From: Undibacterium sp. YM2
GTDB taxonomy: Bacteria > Pseudomonadota > Gammaproteobacteria > Burkholderiales > Burkholderiaceae_D
NCBI RefSeq assembly: GCF_009937975.1
Contig: NZ_AP018441.1
Span: forward strand, 3,224,001-3,288,000
Length of the DNA: 64,000 bases
Reading direction: 5' to 3'
Part shown: positions 26,394-37,279 of the stretch, in pieces
Position numbering within the stretch: the first letter of the stretch is position 1
How the letters are laid out: each line of letters begins with the position of its first letter
Translations under genes and position numbers: made by a program
Notes under the pieces: model-generated
Seen by the model: only the letters and a program-made list of their open reading frames with translations
What the model was told of the DNA's origin: nothing
Databases searched by the model: none

Positions 26394-27332
26394 TCAGCTT
26401 TTCCGCCGGAATAGTCTGGACAGCAAACGCATTACCCAGGTGAATGGCGCAAAACGTACTGTCCCTGCAGGCTCATATTGATTGAAAATCGTTCCCAGCA
26501 CCTCGACACCGGCTGCCTGCATGTCTGCCTTGGCCTGACGAAGCTCATCGACATAGGTATGGTCTTTTCTGGCTACCAGCAAGACGCTGCCGGTCTGATG
26601 CGCAACCATCTGGGCATCCGATGCCAGGGTCGCTGTATGGGTATCAACCACGAAAGCATCGAACTGATCAGAACAGGAATCGAGCAATTCACGCATGCGC
26701 GGTGCACGCAAAATCTCCAGAGGGTTAGGCGGTTGCGGCCCGGCTGGCAAGAAATGTAAATTGGGCATCAGCTGTATCAGGGCATCGGATGCTTTAATAC
26801 GCCCGGCCAGTACAGAAGACAGACCATCCGGCTTGCCGAGTGAGAAATATTCATGCAGCTTACCGCTACGCAGATCAGCATCTATTAACAAAGTACGCTT
26901 ACCAACTTGCGACAAGGCGATAGCCAGGCTGGCTGCCATATAGGATTTGCCATCGCGGCGAGCCGGGCTGACCAGGGTGATCTTGATTTTCTCCTGGCCG
27001 CTGAACTTCAACAGCAACTCACTGCGTAGACGGCGGATTTCTTCTGCCTCCTTACTGAAAGGGAAGTAAAAGAATTTCAAAGACTTGTCGGCACTGCCGT
27101 TAATCAGGTCCTTGGTTGAATACCCGAACTGCTCGCCCAAAGCCTGATCAAGCTGGGTCTGACTCAGGTAACCCAGCGCCAGTGCTGCATCACCAAACCT
27201 GAGTTTTTTTTCTTTTTGCAGTTGGGCGATCTGGTCGATCTGCTCAGGCGTGAGCAAACCTTTTTGCAGGAATAACTCGCCGAGCCGGCCTATTTTAGAG
27301 GCTGGTGGATTCATGGTTTCAGCTGTTTGCAT
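26394..27332 (-). CDS. epsG: EpsG-type chain-length-associated tyrosine kinase, with N-terminal MshEN-like domain
   Basis: A 312-residue BY-kinase-like cytoplasmic ATPase that pairs with the EpsF chain-length protein. The N-terminus (about residues 14-75: GRLGELFLQKGLLTPEQIDQ onward) resembles the GspE/MshE N-terminal domain that can bind c-di-GMP. The kinase follows: Walker A LVSPARRDGKSYMAASLA, Walker A' TLLIDADLR (about 155-163) and Walker B FDAFVVDTH. There is no C-terminal tyrosine cluster, as in other EpsG proteins. The P-loop has Pro where Ala or Gly is usual. The start at 27332 has GAGG upstream and overlaps epsF by 14 bp; an alternative ATG at 27314 avoids the overlap. Confidence 0.85.
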   Translation of the reverse strand: MQTAETMNPPASKIGRLGELFLQKGLLTPEQIDQIAQLQKEKKLRFGDAALALGYLSQTQLDQALGEQFGYSTKDLINGSADKSLKFFYFPFSKEAEEIRRLRSELLLKFSGQEKIKITLVSPARRDGKSYMAASLAIALSQVGKRTLLIDADLRSGKLHEYFSLGKPDGLSSVLAGRIKASDALIQLMPNLHFLPAGPQPPNPLEILRAPRMRELLDSCSDQFDAFVVDTHTATLASDAQMVAHQTGSVLLVARKDHTYVDELRQAKADMQAAGVEVLGTIFNQYEPAGTVRFAPFTWVMRLLSRLFRRKS

Positions 27333-28755
27333 GCAAACCACCCTCACCCTGTCCATTGCCGCTCAGTTTCTCATCAAATCCAATTTTTGCCATCACAGGT
27401 TCATCAAATTCACGTTCCAGATCTTCCAGGCAGCGCACGCGGCGGTTCATCAATTCGAGCAGGAAGGCCAGGCCAAAGCCAAACACGATGCCAGCCAGCA
27501 AGCCAAACACTAGGTTATTGCGCAGCAGTGGCTTGGCATGCTTCTCCGGCAGCTCTGCCCATTGCATGACTGAGGCATTTGAGATGGCCACATTACTGGT
27601 CATCAGCAACTCATCAAATTTTTGTATGGCGGCGTTGTAAATCTTTTGCACGCTATCAAGCTGACGCTGGTAAGAGCTGATGACATCCCTGTGTTTCTTG
27701 TTTTCAAACGTCTTTTTCTGATAGCTGGCGATCTCTGTTTCTATAACTTTTTCCTGCTGGCTCAGGCGCGCTTCAGAGGCACCAAGCATTTCAAATGCAG
27801 TGGCAGACTCTCTTTTGAGTTTGTCCAGCAGCGCCTGCCTCTCGTCATTGATCGCCATGTATTTGGGATGACGCACGCCCAGAGTAATCTTGGCATTGGC
27901 CAACTGTGTATCAAGCGAAATCAGGGCGGCTTTCAGGCCTGAGATATGGCCTATGCCAGCAATCTCAGGGATATCTGACTCTGGATTACCTTCGCGTACG
28001 AGTTTTTCCAGCGACTGGCGCTTCGCCTGGGCTTCCACTTTTTGAAGTTGCACATCAATCAGGCGCACACTCAAGGCATTCATTTGCTTGGATTCGATGT
28101 CAGCCCTCTCATCGACATCAACAATCTGATATTCCTGCTGGTAAGCCGTCAGTTTTTTTTGCAACTCATCAATCTGCCGGCTCATGGACTCTAGCTGGGC
28201 GTTGTATTGATCACGCCTGGCCCTGGCTGGTGCATTCATCATCTCCAGCGACAAATCTATATAGGCCTTGACGACAGCATTGGCAACTTCTTTGGCATGC
28301 TTGGGGTCACTCGATGAATACTGAATTTCTATGACGCGGCTATTCTTGTGCGGCGACACATCGGTATTCCTGACGATGGATTCAGCCAGTGCGCGCAAGC
28401 CGCGCTGCTCGCCATACCTTTGTACAAAGCGCTTGGCCTCTGGCGTGGTCTGCAAGCCCAGTGCCTGTATCACGCGTTCAGCAACCTGTACGCTCTTGAT
28501 AACATCGAACTGGGTCTGCAGATAACTTTCATCCTGCATGGGGTGGAATTGGCGGCCACCAATAGGGTCATTGACGCGGTAATCGATAAAAATATCTGCT
28601 ACCGCCACATAAGTCTTGGGCAAAATCAAACTGGCAACGGCCGCACCAACAACAGCGACTATCATGACAAAGGCGATTAACAGCTGGCGCGCCCGCAACA
28701 TTGCCCCTATCTGGGCGAAGGACAAGACCAATTCACTTGGGGAGGTTTTTATCAT
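27319..28755 (-). CDS. epsF: EpsF-type polysaccharide chain-length determinant (Wzz/PCP family)
   Basis: A 478-residue inner-membrane polysaccharide co-polymerase that sets chain length and links polymerase, kinase and outer-membrane exporter. Two membrane helices flank a periplasmic domain: about residues 28-50 (LLIAFVMIVAVVGAAVASLI) and about 428-448 (LVFGLLAGIVFGFGLAFLLE). The periplasmic part contains long coiled-coil stretches, for example around residues 175-235 and 300-370. The C-terminal NRRVRCLEDLEREFDEPVMAKIG segment is typical. It lies 5 bp after epsE and overlaps epsG. Confidence 0.92.
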   Translation of the reverse strand: MIKTSPSELVLSFAQIGAMLRARQLLIAFVMIVAVVGAAVASLILPKTYVAVADIFIDYRVNDPIGGRQFHPMQDESYLQTQFDVIKSVQVAERVIQALGLQTTPEAKRFVQRYGEQRGLRALAESIVRNTDVSPHKNSRVIEIQYSSSDPKHAKEVANAVVKAYIDLSLEMMNAPARARRDQYNAQLESMSRQIDELQKKLTAYQQEYQIVDVDERADIESKQMNALSVRLIDVQLQKVEAQAKRQSLEKLVREGNPESDIPEIAGIGHISGLKAALISLDTQLANAKITLGVRHPKYMAINDERQALLDKLKRESATAFEMLGASEARLSQQEKVIETEIASYQKKTFENKKHRDVISSYQRQLDSVQKIYNAAIQKFDELLMTSNVAISNASVMQWAELPEKHAKPLLRNNLVFGLLAGIVFGFGLAFLLELMNRRVRCLEDLEREFDEPVMAKIGFDEKLSGNGQGEGGLHANS

Positions 28756-28760
28756 ACGCG

Positions 28761-29744
28761 TCAGAATATTCTTTCGTTGATAAATACCACATCGCCCGGC
28801 AATACCCGGTCGGCAATACCTGCAGAAATTTCGCGCAACTCGCCACTGTCTGTCTTGCGATGGATGATGATGCGCCGCACCGAACCTCGTTCAGTCACCC
28901 CGCCGCCTATGGACAAGACCCGCATGACATTCAAATCATCTTCCATAGGGTACATACCAGGACGGCGTACCTCACCATAGACATAAAAGTTCTTTAATTG
29001 AGGCACGAACAAAACATCATTCGGCTGGATTTTTTGTGCCAGCTCTGGCGCCAGCTTTGTTGCGTCCAGCTCCAGTTTGACGGATGCATATTCTTGCAAT
29101 TCCGATGCAGGTTTGCCGGGTTCACGGCGCAAGATACGCAGGCTTTTCTCGGCTTTCTGTGAAACACCACCGGCCAGGCTCAAGGCTTCCAGAATGCTGA
29201 TTTGTCCTGTCAGGGGATAGCGCCCCGGCCGCAATACTTCGCCGAGGACTGAAAAAGTCCTGCTTAGCTGTTGTATGACCTTGATGGAAACCCTGGGATT
29301 TTTAATGTATTGCCCCTGCTCCAGCTTTTTTGCGAAGGTGGCGGCAATTTCTGTTGCTGTACGGCCTTTGACTTCCACCGTACCCACCAGCGGCAAGGTG
29401 ATGATGCCACTCTCGCCGATGGTGACATCGGCGGTCAGGTCGGGCTGTCCGAATACAGTAATAAGCAACTGATCGCCCTCGCCTATGACATCGGAGGCTG
29501 CATCGCCAGGCATGTCATCTGTGGCATTCTTTGCCGCGTTTGGTACGGGCACAGATGCTGTTGCTGGTGCTTTGTCTGCCTGAGGTATTTGCAACAACTG
29601 ACTTTCCAGTTTCATGCCATTTGCAGGGATAGTCTTGATCTCTTGCGCCTGCACCTGCCCGATAAATGCAAACGCCAGCACTGCAGGCAGTAGTTTGCGG
29701 GCAGTTATCTCAGTAAAAGCAGAAAATTTGGACCAAATTGTCAT
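28761..29744 (-). CDS. epsE: EpsE-type polysaccharide export outer-membrane protein (Wza-like)
   Basis: A 327-residue exported protein forming the outer-membrane exit for exopolysaccharide. It has a signal peptide (ending near QVQA-QE, residue 34) but no lipobox Cys, unlike Wza. The Poly_export domain starts at VIGEGDQLLITVFGQPDLT (about residues 87-105) and includes ESGIITLPLVGTVEVKGRTATEI; two SLBB domains follow (FSVLGEVLRPGRYPL and NFYVYGEVRRPGMYPMEDD). It is the first gene of the minus-strand eps operon; the divergent glycosyltransferase gene starts 206 bp away. Confidence 0.93.
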   Translation of the reverse strand: MTIWSKFSAFTEITARKLLPAVLAFAFIGQVQAQEIKTIPANGMKLESQLLQIPQADKAPATASVPVPNAAKNATDDMPGDAASDVIGEGDQLLITVFGQPDLTADVTIGESGIITLPLVGTVEVKGRTATEIAATFAKKLEQGQYIKNPRVSIKVIQQLSRTFSVLGEVLRPGRYPLTGQISILEALSLAGGVSQKAEKSLRILRREPGKPASELQEYASVKLELDATKLAPELAQKIQPNDVLFVPQLKNFYVYGEVRRPGMYPMEDDLNVMRVLSIGGGVTERGSVRRIIIHRKTDSGELREISAGIADRVLPGDVVFINERIF

Positions 29745-29950
29745 CTGAATCAGGCATTTCTTATAAAGAACTTCATTTTATATTGCAATAGTAAGAATAG
29801 ATGCAAATTTTTGTCAGGACAACAAAACCCTGTCGCAATAAGGCGGCAGCTTGATTGGCATTGCTATTTAATTACAAAAATTAACCTTTATTGAATTGTG
29901 GGCAACTCAAAGCTCAGTTAACATGCAAATAAAAGTAAGAAAGACTAATT
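29745..29950. promoter_or_regulatory. Divergent promoter region of the exopolysaccharide operons
   Basis: A 206-bp AT-rich region between epsE (minus) and a glycosyltransferase gene (plus). It must hold the promoters of both arms of the cluster. No single promoter or operator stood out enough to place exactly. Confidence 0.5.
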
Positions 29951-30868
29951 ATGCAAAGCCCGAGCACACAGCCATCAGCAAGTCCTGCCAGAGTGGTACC
30001 TCTGGTCATCATTGCGCCAGTGCGTGATGAAGCGGACCTGATCAGGCTGACGCTGGACTCCATGGTTGCCCAAACCGTCAAACCGGTAGAGTGGATCATC
30101 GTCGATGATGGTTCACAAGATGGCACCGCTGACATCGTACGCGAATATGCTGCCCAACATCCATTCATCAGGCTGGTACAACGCCCAGACCGGGGTTTTC
30201 GCAAGGTGGGTGGTGGCGTGGTGGCAGCCTTCAAATTTGGCATTACCCAGATTGAGCATCAGGAATATGAATACATCGCCAAACTTGATGGCGACATGTC
30301 ATTTGGACCACGCTACCTGGAATGCATGTTTGAGCAATTTGCCCAGGAACCCAAGCTGGCCGCCGTATCCGGCAAGGTTTATCGCGAAGAAGAAGGCAAG
30401 AAGATAGAAGAAATCATCATTGATGAACATGTCGCAGGTCAGTTCAAGCTCTACCGCAGAACGGCATTTGAAGAAATTGGTGGTTTTGTCGAAGAAGTCT
30501 TGTGGGATGGCATAGATGTCCACACTGCCCGCATGAAGGGCTGGACCACCAAGAGCTTCTTGCATCCTGATGCGATACTCATGCATCACCGCCTCATGGG
30601 TTCGTCCGACAAAAATGTCTATCGTGGCCGCCTGCGTTGGGGGCGTGGCATCTGGTTCATGGGTTATCACCCTCTGTACGCACTGGCCTCAGGTATTTTC
30701 CGCATGCGCGAGAAACCATTTGTCATCGGTGGCTTGTTGATTATTGCTGGTTATCTCGGCGCTGCAATCAAACGTGCGCCCAGATATGACAATCCTGAAT
30801 TCAGAGAGCATTTACATCGCTGGCAGTTGGGACAAATCAAAAAACTCTTTTCAGGGCAAAAAAACTAA
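29951..30868 (+). CDS. Family 2 glycosyltransferase
   Basis: A 305-residue GT-A transferase for exopolysaccharide assembly. The core begins PLVIIAPVRDEADLIRLTLDSM (about residues 18-39), with the nucleotide site WIIVDDGSQDGTAD (about 53-66) and the metal-binding KLDGDMSFGPRY (about 113-124). KVYREEEGKKIEEIIIDEHV and LWDGIDVHTARMKGWTT correspond to the acceptor-side region. A hydrophobic segment at about residues 258-275 suggests membrane association. It lies 74 bp upstream of the initiating sugar transferase gene on the same strand. Confidence 0.92.
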   Translation: MQSPSTQPSASPARVVPLVIIAPVRDEADLIRLTLDSMVAQTVKPVEWIIVDDGSQDGTADIVREYAAQHPFIRLVQRPDRGFRKVGGGVVAAFKFGITQIEHQEYEYIAKLDGDMSFGPRYLECMFEQFAQEPKLAAVSGKVYREEEGKKIEEIIIDEHVAGQFKLYRRTAFEEIGGFVEEVLWDGIDVHTARMKGWTTKSFLHPDAILMHHRLMGSSDKNVYRGRLRWGRGIWFMGYHPLYALASGIFRMREKPFVIGGLLIIAGYLGAAIKRAPRYDNPEFREHLHRWQLGQIKKLFSGQKN

Positions 30869-30942
30869 ACATGCAGGCCAGGTAATTTGTTTTAAAAACC
30901 ACTGCAGCATCCCCAGGAATATCAGCGAAAAACCTTACCACC

Positions 30943-32361
30943 ATGCTCAATGCTTCACCCGCCTCCAACACCTCACAATCAGCGCAAATTCTGGCAGCGT
31001 TTACTGGTGTCGCGTTTGGCATAACGACTTACCTGACGCTACTTGGCATCATCCTGTATTCAGACCATAGCGATATCGAAATTTTTGGCGTGCGCATGCT
31101 GATTGCAGGCCTCTCCAGCATCATCGTTTTCTCCAGCCAGCAACTATTGGGCACACTGCAAGAAAAGCATGTACTGGCCGCCTTCCCCAGCATTACCGCT
31201 CGCTGGTTTGTGGTGTTCATGATCGTGCTGATGAGCGCCTACGTCGATAAGTCTGCTGAAAGACTATCACGCGCCATCATGCTGATCTGGCTGTTTACCA
31301 CGCCATTCACGCTTTTGCTGACGGCACTGATCATGCGCAAGCTGGCAGTGTTCTATTACTCAAATCCTTCAAGACGACGCAAGGCCGTACTGATCTGGTC
31401 TAATTCAGCCTGCGCCGACCTGGTAGAGTCACTGCGCAACACCCCTCTGGCCGCGATAGATTTTGTTGGCTTTTTCGACAACCGCAATGAATCCCGCCCG
31501 CCCAGCAACCTCGAAAGACTGGGTGATCTGAGTGACGCAGCCAATTGGATCGTTGATGCCGAGACTGGTCATGTGAATGTCGATGTAGTTTTCATAGGAC
31601 TGAACACCAAGGAACCACCGGAACTGGCAGAGATCATCGCGATTCTGGAAGACAGCACTGCATCCACGTACTTTGTACCTGAATCGCTGATCTTTGGCAT
31701 GCCAGGCATACAATTGCGTGAACTGGCAGGTCGCCCCGTGCTGGCATCAACAGAGACTCCTTTCATAGGTCTGGCCGCCCTGCCCAAACGCTTACTGGAC
31801 TTGCTAGGTTCTTTCTTTGGTCTGATTGCTCTGTCGCCCATCATGCTACTACTCGCAATAGGCGTTAAACTGAGTTCCCCCGGATCCGTGTTTTTCAAAC
31901 AGGTCAGGTATGGCATTGCCGGGCGGCCTATCAATGTTTATAAATTTCGCAGTATGCGGCAGAGCAAGCCAAATGAGCGGGTGGTTCAGGCTACCGTTGG
32001 TGATCCGCGGGTTACCAAATTTGGCCGCTTCCTGCGTCGTTCTTCACTGGATGAATTGCCACAACTCTTCAATGTCCTCAAGGGTGAAATGAGCCTGGTC
32101 GGCCCCCGCCCTCATGCAGTTGAACATAATGAGTTGTACCGCAAGCTGGTCAGTGGCTATATGTTCCGCCATAAGATCAAACCTGGCATTACCGGCTGGG
32201 CACAGGTCAATGGTTTGCGTGGCGAGACCGAGACCCTGGAGAAAATGGAAGAGCGCATTGAATATGATCTTTACTACATCCAGCACTGGTCAGTCTGGCT
32301 GGACATCGTGATTATCTGGCGCACCATCAAGGTAGTGCTAGGCGATAAAAACGCTTATTAA
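30943..32361 (+). CDS. Undecaprenyl-phosphate sugar phosphotransferase (WcaJ/EpsB-like)
   Basis: A 472-residue inner-membrane enzyme that starts each repeat unit by moving a hexose-1-phosphate, probably glucose, to undecaprenyl phosphate. The N-terminal half has about four membrane segments and a CoA-binding-3-like nucleotide domain (about residues 140-250). A further membrane segment ([19 protein letters not shown], about 285-303) opens the catalytic domain, with [35 protein letters not shown] and [12 protein letters not shown], all signature motifs. [15 protein letters not shown] and the C-terminal [17 protein letters not shown] are typical. It probably primes the polymer made by the whole region. 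Confidence 0.93.
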   Translation: MLNASPASNTSQSAQILAAFTGVAFGITTYLTLLGIILYSDHSDIEIFGVRMLIAGLSSIIVFSSQQLLGTLQEKHVLAAFPSITARWFVVFMIVLMSAYVDKSAERLSRAIMLIWLFTTPFTLLLTALIMRKLAVFYYSNPSRRRKAVLIWSNSACADLVESLRNTPLAAIDFVGFFDNRNESRPPSNLERLGDLSDAANWIVDAETGHVNVDVVFIGLNTKEPPELAEIIAILEDSTASTYFVPESLIFGMPGIQLRELAGRPVLASTETPFIGLAALPKRLLDLLGSFFGLIALSPIMLLLAIGVKLSSPGSVFFKQVRYGIAGRPINVYKFRSMRQSKPNERVVQATVGDPRVTKFGRFLRRSSLDELPQLFNVLKGEMSLVGPRPHAVEHNELYRKLVSGYMFRHKIKPGITGWAQVNGLRGETETLEKMEERIEYDLYYIQHWSVWLDIVIIWRTIKVVLGDKNAY

Positions 32362-32382
32362 TACAGATTTACTGATACAGGC

Positions 32383-33438
32383 TTACCTGGCAGTCTGGCG
32401 CAATTTACGTAAGTGTTGCCCGAAACTGGAAGCTTTCAATTTTTGCTTAGCGTGATACAACCCAGCCTGTAAGTTGCTCAAAATAGCCGGTGAGCTGACA
32501 GCCCCCTCGCACAATTGATTTGCGCCCGTGGCAAAACGCAGTTTGTATGGCTGGTCGCCCCGGCCCAAATCTATCGTAGTGATACCTGTTTGTGCGGCAT
32601 GTCTGGCACATTGCGCCAGCAAGATCAAACCTGGCGAATGCTCGGCAAAGTCTGTGTGATACCAGGGGAACCAGTAATGCATTACCTTGCCGGAACACAT
32701 ACCAAAATGGGCCGCGATCAACGTATCTCCCGCATACAGCGTTGATAGCATGCCGGCAAAATCAGGCGCATTTGCGGCCCTGATTTCATCCATAACCCGC
32801 CTGACCCAATCCAGCCTGAAAATATCATGTTCAGCCCCGACAGTGCGCTGGAACTGATCGCGCTTGCCAGCGATCAAAGCAGCAAAATCAGTGTCGCTGC
32901 TGCTTTGCAAGTCAAAACGCAATTCACCAAACTTTTTGCTGAGCTTGCGTTCATTGGTAGCGACTTTTTTTAAGAGCGAGGCGTCGCGCATTTCTGTCAG
33001 GCGCTGCGCGTACACATCAAAGCCTCCCGTCAAATCCAGGATATGCGACTGACTATGTGTCCACGCATACTGGCTGAACTTACCTAAACCGGAAGGCATG
33101 TGATTAAAGGAAAAATAGCGGCACTGCATGGCGCTCAAGGCATCAGCGATGTGCAATTCCAGAGATGCATCGCACACCGGCCCCTGATAATCTGCCAGAA
33201 AATCACCTACGGAGACAGCGCGAAAACTACTCAAGGCATGAAAGGGCCAGATACCGACGACAACGCCTGCATCTTCCACTACCAGAATGCGGACATCATC
33301 CCTGGCATTGGCGATAATGGTGGTGAAAGCCGGAGAATAATATGGGCTATCATAGATAATGCTTTGACTGCGCAACTCCGCCCAGCGCGCCACTATAGGC
33401 GCGTCGAGTTCTTTTGCACTGATCAACCGGAATTTCAT
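32383..33438 (-). CDS. FemAB/CelD-like GNAT-fold acyltransferase
   Basis: A 351-residue cytoplasmic protein of the Acetyltransf_6 (CelD/BcsL-like) type. Such proteins often sit in polysaccharide clusters and are thought to acylate sugars or envelope components. Visible family features are the long N-terminal domain ending near DASLLKKVATNERKLSKKFG, the second GNAT half with FAGMLSTLYAGDTLIAAHFG (about residues 240-259) and VMHYWFPWYHTDFAEHSPG, and the LGRGDQPYKLRFATG motif (about 300-314). It ends just past the wcaJ-like gene (convergent) and directly follows the BrkB-family gene, whose stop abuts its start. Confidence 0.8.
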   Translation of the reverse strand: MKFRLISAKELDAPIVARWAELRSQSIIYDSPYYSPAFTTIIANARDDVRILVVEDAGVVVGIWPFHALSSFRAVSVGDFLADYQGPVCDASLELHIADALSAMQCRYFSFNHMPSGLGKFSQYAWTHSQSHILDLTGGFDVYAQRLTEMRDASLLKKVATNERKLSKKFGELRFDLQSSSDTDFAALIAGKRDQFQRTVGAEHDIFRLDWVRRVMDEIRAANAPDFAGMLSTLYAGDTLIAAHFGMCSGKVMHYWFPWYHTDFAEHSPGLILLAQCARHAAQTGITTIDLGRGDQPYKLRFATGANQLCEGAVSSPAILSNLQAGLYHAKQKLKASSFGQHLRKLRQTAR

Positions 33439-34692
33439 TTAGCCTTGCCCCGCCGGATAAAAATAAGTCTGCAGGCTCTGTTGTAAACCATTTTCTATAC
33501 TTTGATCAACCAGACTCGACAATTGGCTCTCGCGGGTTGAATCGAACACAAACAGGCGATAAATATCTGACAGGCGCAAGCTCGCAGGGTTGACCAGCAT
33601 GATCCACAATTCAGCCCCTGCTTCGTTTTTGCGTAACCAAAAGCGGCTGCGTGAAGCGGTGGTTTCAACCTTCACCCTGGCAACCCAGCCAGCTTCTGCC
33701 ATACGTTCCAGCAAACCCTCAATTTCATCTATACCCAGTCTGGTCTCGGTACGTATGGTATTCACGCTCACGGCTGCAGTAGCATCTGCCAGACGGGCAT
33801 CAACCAACACTTGCAAGATACTGACCGCATCTTCAAAAGCACTGCCTGGTGTGGGCACATGCCACCAACGTTCGAATTTGACGACAGGCAAAGCAGCAGC
33901 GATGACCGCGCCAATCAGGATGATCAACCAGGACACATAAATCCAGACCAGAAACAAAGGTACAGCTGCCAGGGCACCATACACGATAGTGTAGGTAGGA
34001 AACTGAATCACAAAGCTGGCGAATATGCGCTTGGCAATTTCAAATGCCAGCGCTGCAAACAGACCTCCCCAGACTGCATCGCGCCACTCAACCGCACGGT
34101 TGGGCACGATCAGATACAGCAAGGTAAATGCACCTGTCGTGAATGCAATTGAAGTCAGAGTATAAAATACCGCACCCAAAAACGGCACAGCCCCCACTAC
34201 CCCACTGGTGGCAGTAAACAGGTAAGACGTGCTGGAGATGGAAACACCCACCAGCAAAGGTCCCAGAGTAACAATCGCCCAATACACCAGCAGCCTTTGC
34301 AAAGCCGGGCGCGGGCGCTTGACCTGCCAGATCTGGTTGAATGACTTGTCTATCATTGCCATGGTGGTAATGGCGGTCACCATCAGGGCCACGCCACTGA
34401 TGGCAGAAACGCGGGTCGCCTTGGTGGCAAACTGCGTCAGATAACCCAAAATCGTATTGGAAATCCCCTTGGGCATCAGACTTTGAATAAAATACGCTTC
34501 CAGCGAAGTGCGGAAGGTATTAAATAGCGGGAAAGCTGTAAAAATGGCAAATGCTACAGTCAGGATAGGTACCAGGGCCAGTACCGTGGTAAAAGTCAGG
34601 CTACCGGCAACCTGTGGCAAACGACCTTCCTGCAAGCGCTGCAGGGCAAATTTGAAGAGATTGAGTATTTGTTTCCACGACAGACCACGCAT
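33439..34692 (-). CDS. YihY/BrkB family membrane protein
   Basis: A 417-residue inner-membrane protein. The family was once annotated as RNase BN, but that activity belongs to another protein; its real role is not known. About six membrane segments lie in residues 30-280. Family motifs are AGSLTFTTVLALVPILTVAF (about 27-46) and WRDAVWGGLFAALAFEIAKR (about 205-224). The C-terminal 140 residues are soluble and look like a winged-helix-type domain (LLERMAEAGWVARVKVE), a feature of the longer betaproteobacterial members. It is divergent from wrbA. Confidence 0.9.
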   Translation of the reverse strand: MRGLSWKQILNLFKFALQRLQEGRLPQVAGSLTFTTVLALVPILTVAFAIFTAFPLFNTFRTSLEAYFIQSLMPKGISNTILGYLTQFATKATRVSAISGVALMVTAITTMAMIDKSFNQIWQVKRPRPALQRLLVYWAIVTLGPLLVGVSISSTSYLFTATSGVVGAVPFLGAVFYTLTSIAFTTGAFTLLYLIVPNRAVEWRDAVWGGLFAALAFEIAKRIFASFVIQFPTYTIVYGALAAVPLFLVWIYVSWLIILIGAVIAAALPVVKFERWWHVPTPGSAFEDAVSILQVLVDARLADATAAVSVNTIRTETRLGIDEIEGLLERMAEAGWVARVKVETTASRSRFWLRKNEAGAELWIMLVNPASLRLSDIYRLFVFDSTRESQLSSLVDQSIENGLQQSLQTYFYPAGQG

Positions 34693-34729
34693 AGTTTTAC
34701 AGCCAGAGAGATGAATGCCTCGATTTTAA

Positions 34730-35780
<1,051 letters not shown>

Positions 35781-35784
<4 letters not shown>

Positions 35785-37229
35785 CCCCGGCAAGCGAAGA
35801 CGATATCATGCACGCTGAATTTCTTGCTGATTGCATCAAGATTCTGGGCCATGATTTCGTCATCACGAATGCGTCAGACCAATACCCGTATTTGATGGAC
35901 TGGCGCCAGCGCTATCTCGGCAAGGCAATGGCAGTGCTGCTACCAAAGTCTGCCGATGAAGTGGCAAGCCTGGTGCGGCTGTGCGCAACACATAAAATCG
36001 CCTGCGTACCACAGGGTGGCAATACCGGTCTGGTATTGGGCAGCATACCTGATCAGACAGGCCTGGCTGTAGTGATCTCCTTGAAACGCATGAATCGCAT
36101 ATTGGCGGTGGATGTCGCCAATAATACGATTACAGTCGAGGCTGGTTGCCTGCTGGCGCAGGTACAGACAGCAGCGAGCGAAGAGCAGAGATTATTTCCC
36201 CTGTCACTGGCCTCGGAAGGCAGTTGCACCATAGGTGGCAATCTCTCGACCAATGCTGGCGGCACCGCAGTTCTACGCTATGGCAATACCAGGGAATTAT
36301 GCCTGGGGCTGGAAGTCGTCACTGCCCAGGGTGACATCTGGGATGGCTTGCGCGGCCTGCGCAAGGATAATACGGGTTACGATTTACGCGACCTGTTTAT
36401 AGGCGCCGAAGGTACGCTGGGCATTATCACAGCCGCCGTGTTGAAATTATTCCCGCAACCCCGCGCCCAGATTACCGCATTCGCAGCACTTGATAGTGCG
36501 GATGCTGCCCTGGACCTGCTCAAGCACTGTCAACACGCACTGGGACCGACCCTGACTGCATTTGAATTGATCTCTGACTTCAGCCTGCAACTGGTACTCA
36601 AGCATTTCCCGCAACTACAGCATCCATTCGGGCGCAGCCATCCTCGCAGTTATCCTTATTATGCATTGCTGGAAATGTCTGACCACGAATCAGAAAGCCA
36701 TGCAATTGCCCTCATCGAGCAAGTGCTGGAGCAAGCGATCAATGATGGCGACGCCGCCGATGCGGTCTGCGCAAGCTCGGTCAACCAATCAAGAACCTTA
36801 TGGAAGTTGCGCGAGCATATTTCTGAAGCTCAGGCCAGGGAGGGGAAGAATATCAAGCACGATATTTCCATCCCGGTGTCGCAAATCCCACGCTTCATAC
36901 ACATCACGGATGCAGAATTAACAGCTGCATTTCCGGGTTGCCAGATCGTCTGCTTTGGTCATATGGGGGACGGCAACCTGCACTACAATGTCTCAGCGCC
37001 TGCTGGCAGCAGCGATGCGACATTCATCCTGCAACAGGCCGACATCAACCGCATAGTCCATGACCAGGTGCATCAGTTCAAAGGATCGATTTCTGCCGAG
37101 CACGGACTGGGGATGTTGAAACGCGATGAGATCAGGCTGTATAAATCCGGCTTGGAATTAAGCATGATGCGCGCCATCAAAATGGCGCTGGACCCACAGA
37201 ATATTATGAATCCAGGCAAGGTCTTGTAA
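35781..37229 (+). CDS. FAD-binding D-2-hydroxyacid dehydrogenase (GlcD / D-2-hydroxyglutarate dehydrogenase type)
   Basis: A 482-residue VAO/PCMH-family flavoprotein oxidising a D-2-hydroxyacid such as D-lactate or D-2-hydroxyglutarate; the exact substrate cannot be told from sequence alone. The FAD pyrophosphate loop is VPQGGNTGLVLGSIPD (about residues 75-90); LASEGSCTIGGNLSTNAGG (about 142-160) and DLFIGAEGTLGIITAAVLKLF (about 205-225) complete the FAD domain. The C-terminal GHMGDGNLHYN and SAEHGLGMLKRDE carry metal and substrate residues, and DPQNIMNPGKVL is the usual end. The GTG start at 35781 overlaps the previous stop; ATG 35808 is an alternative. Confidence 0.9.
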
Positions 37230-37231
37230 AC

Positions 37232-37269
37232 CGCCTCAATGCATTTGCTGTACCAACTGCGTTGAGGCG
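37232..37269. terminator. Stem-loop between convergent dehydrogenase and chemotaxis-receptor genes
   Basis: CGCCTCAA (37232-37239) pairs with TTGAGGCG (37262-37269), with GCA/TGC inside the loop able to extend the stem. It lies in the 50-bp gap between two convergent genes. There is no strong U-tract in either direction. Confidence 0.45.
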
Positions 37270-37279
37270 AGAATAAATT

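Noticed and set aside
29761..29950. Sigma-54-like TTGGC...GC in the eps divergent promoter region
   Set aside because: The spacing between the GG and GC elements is too short for a -24/-12 promoter.
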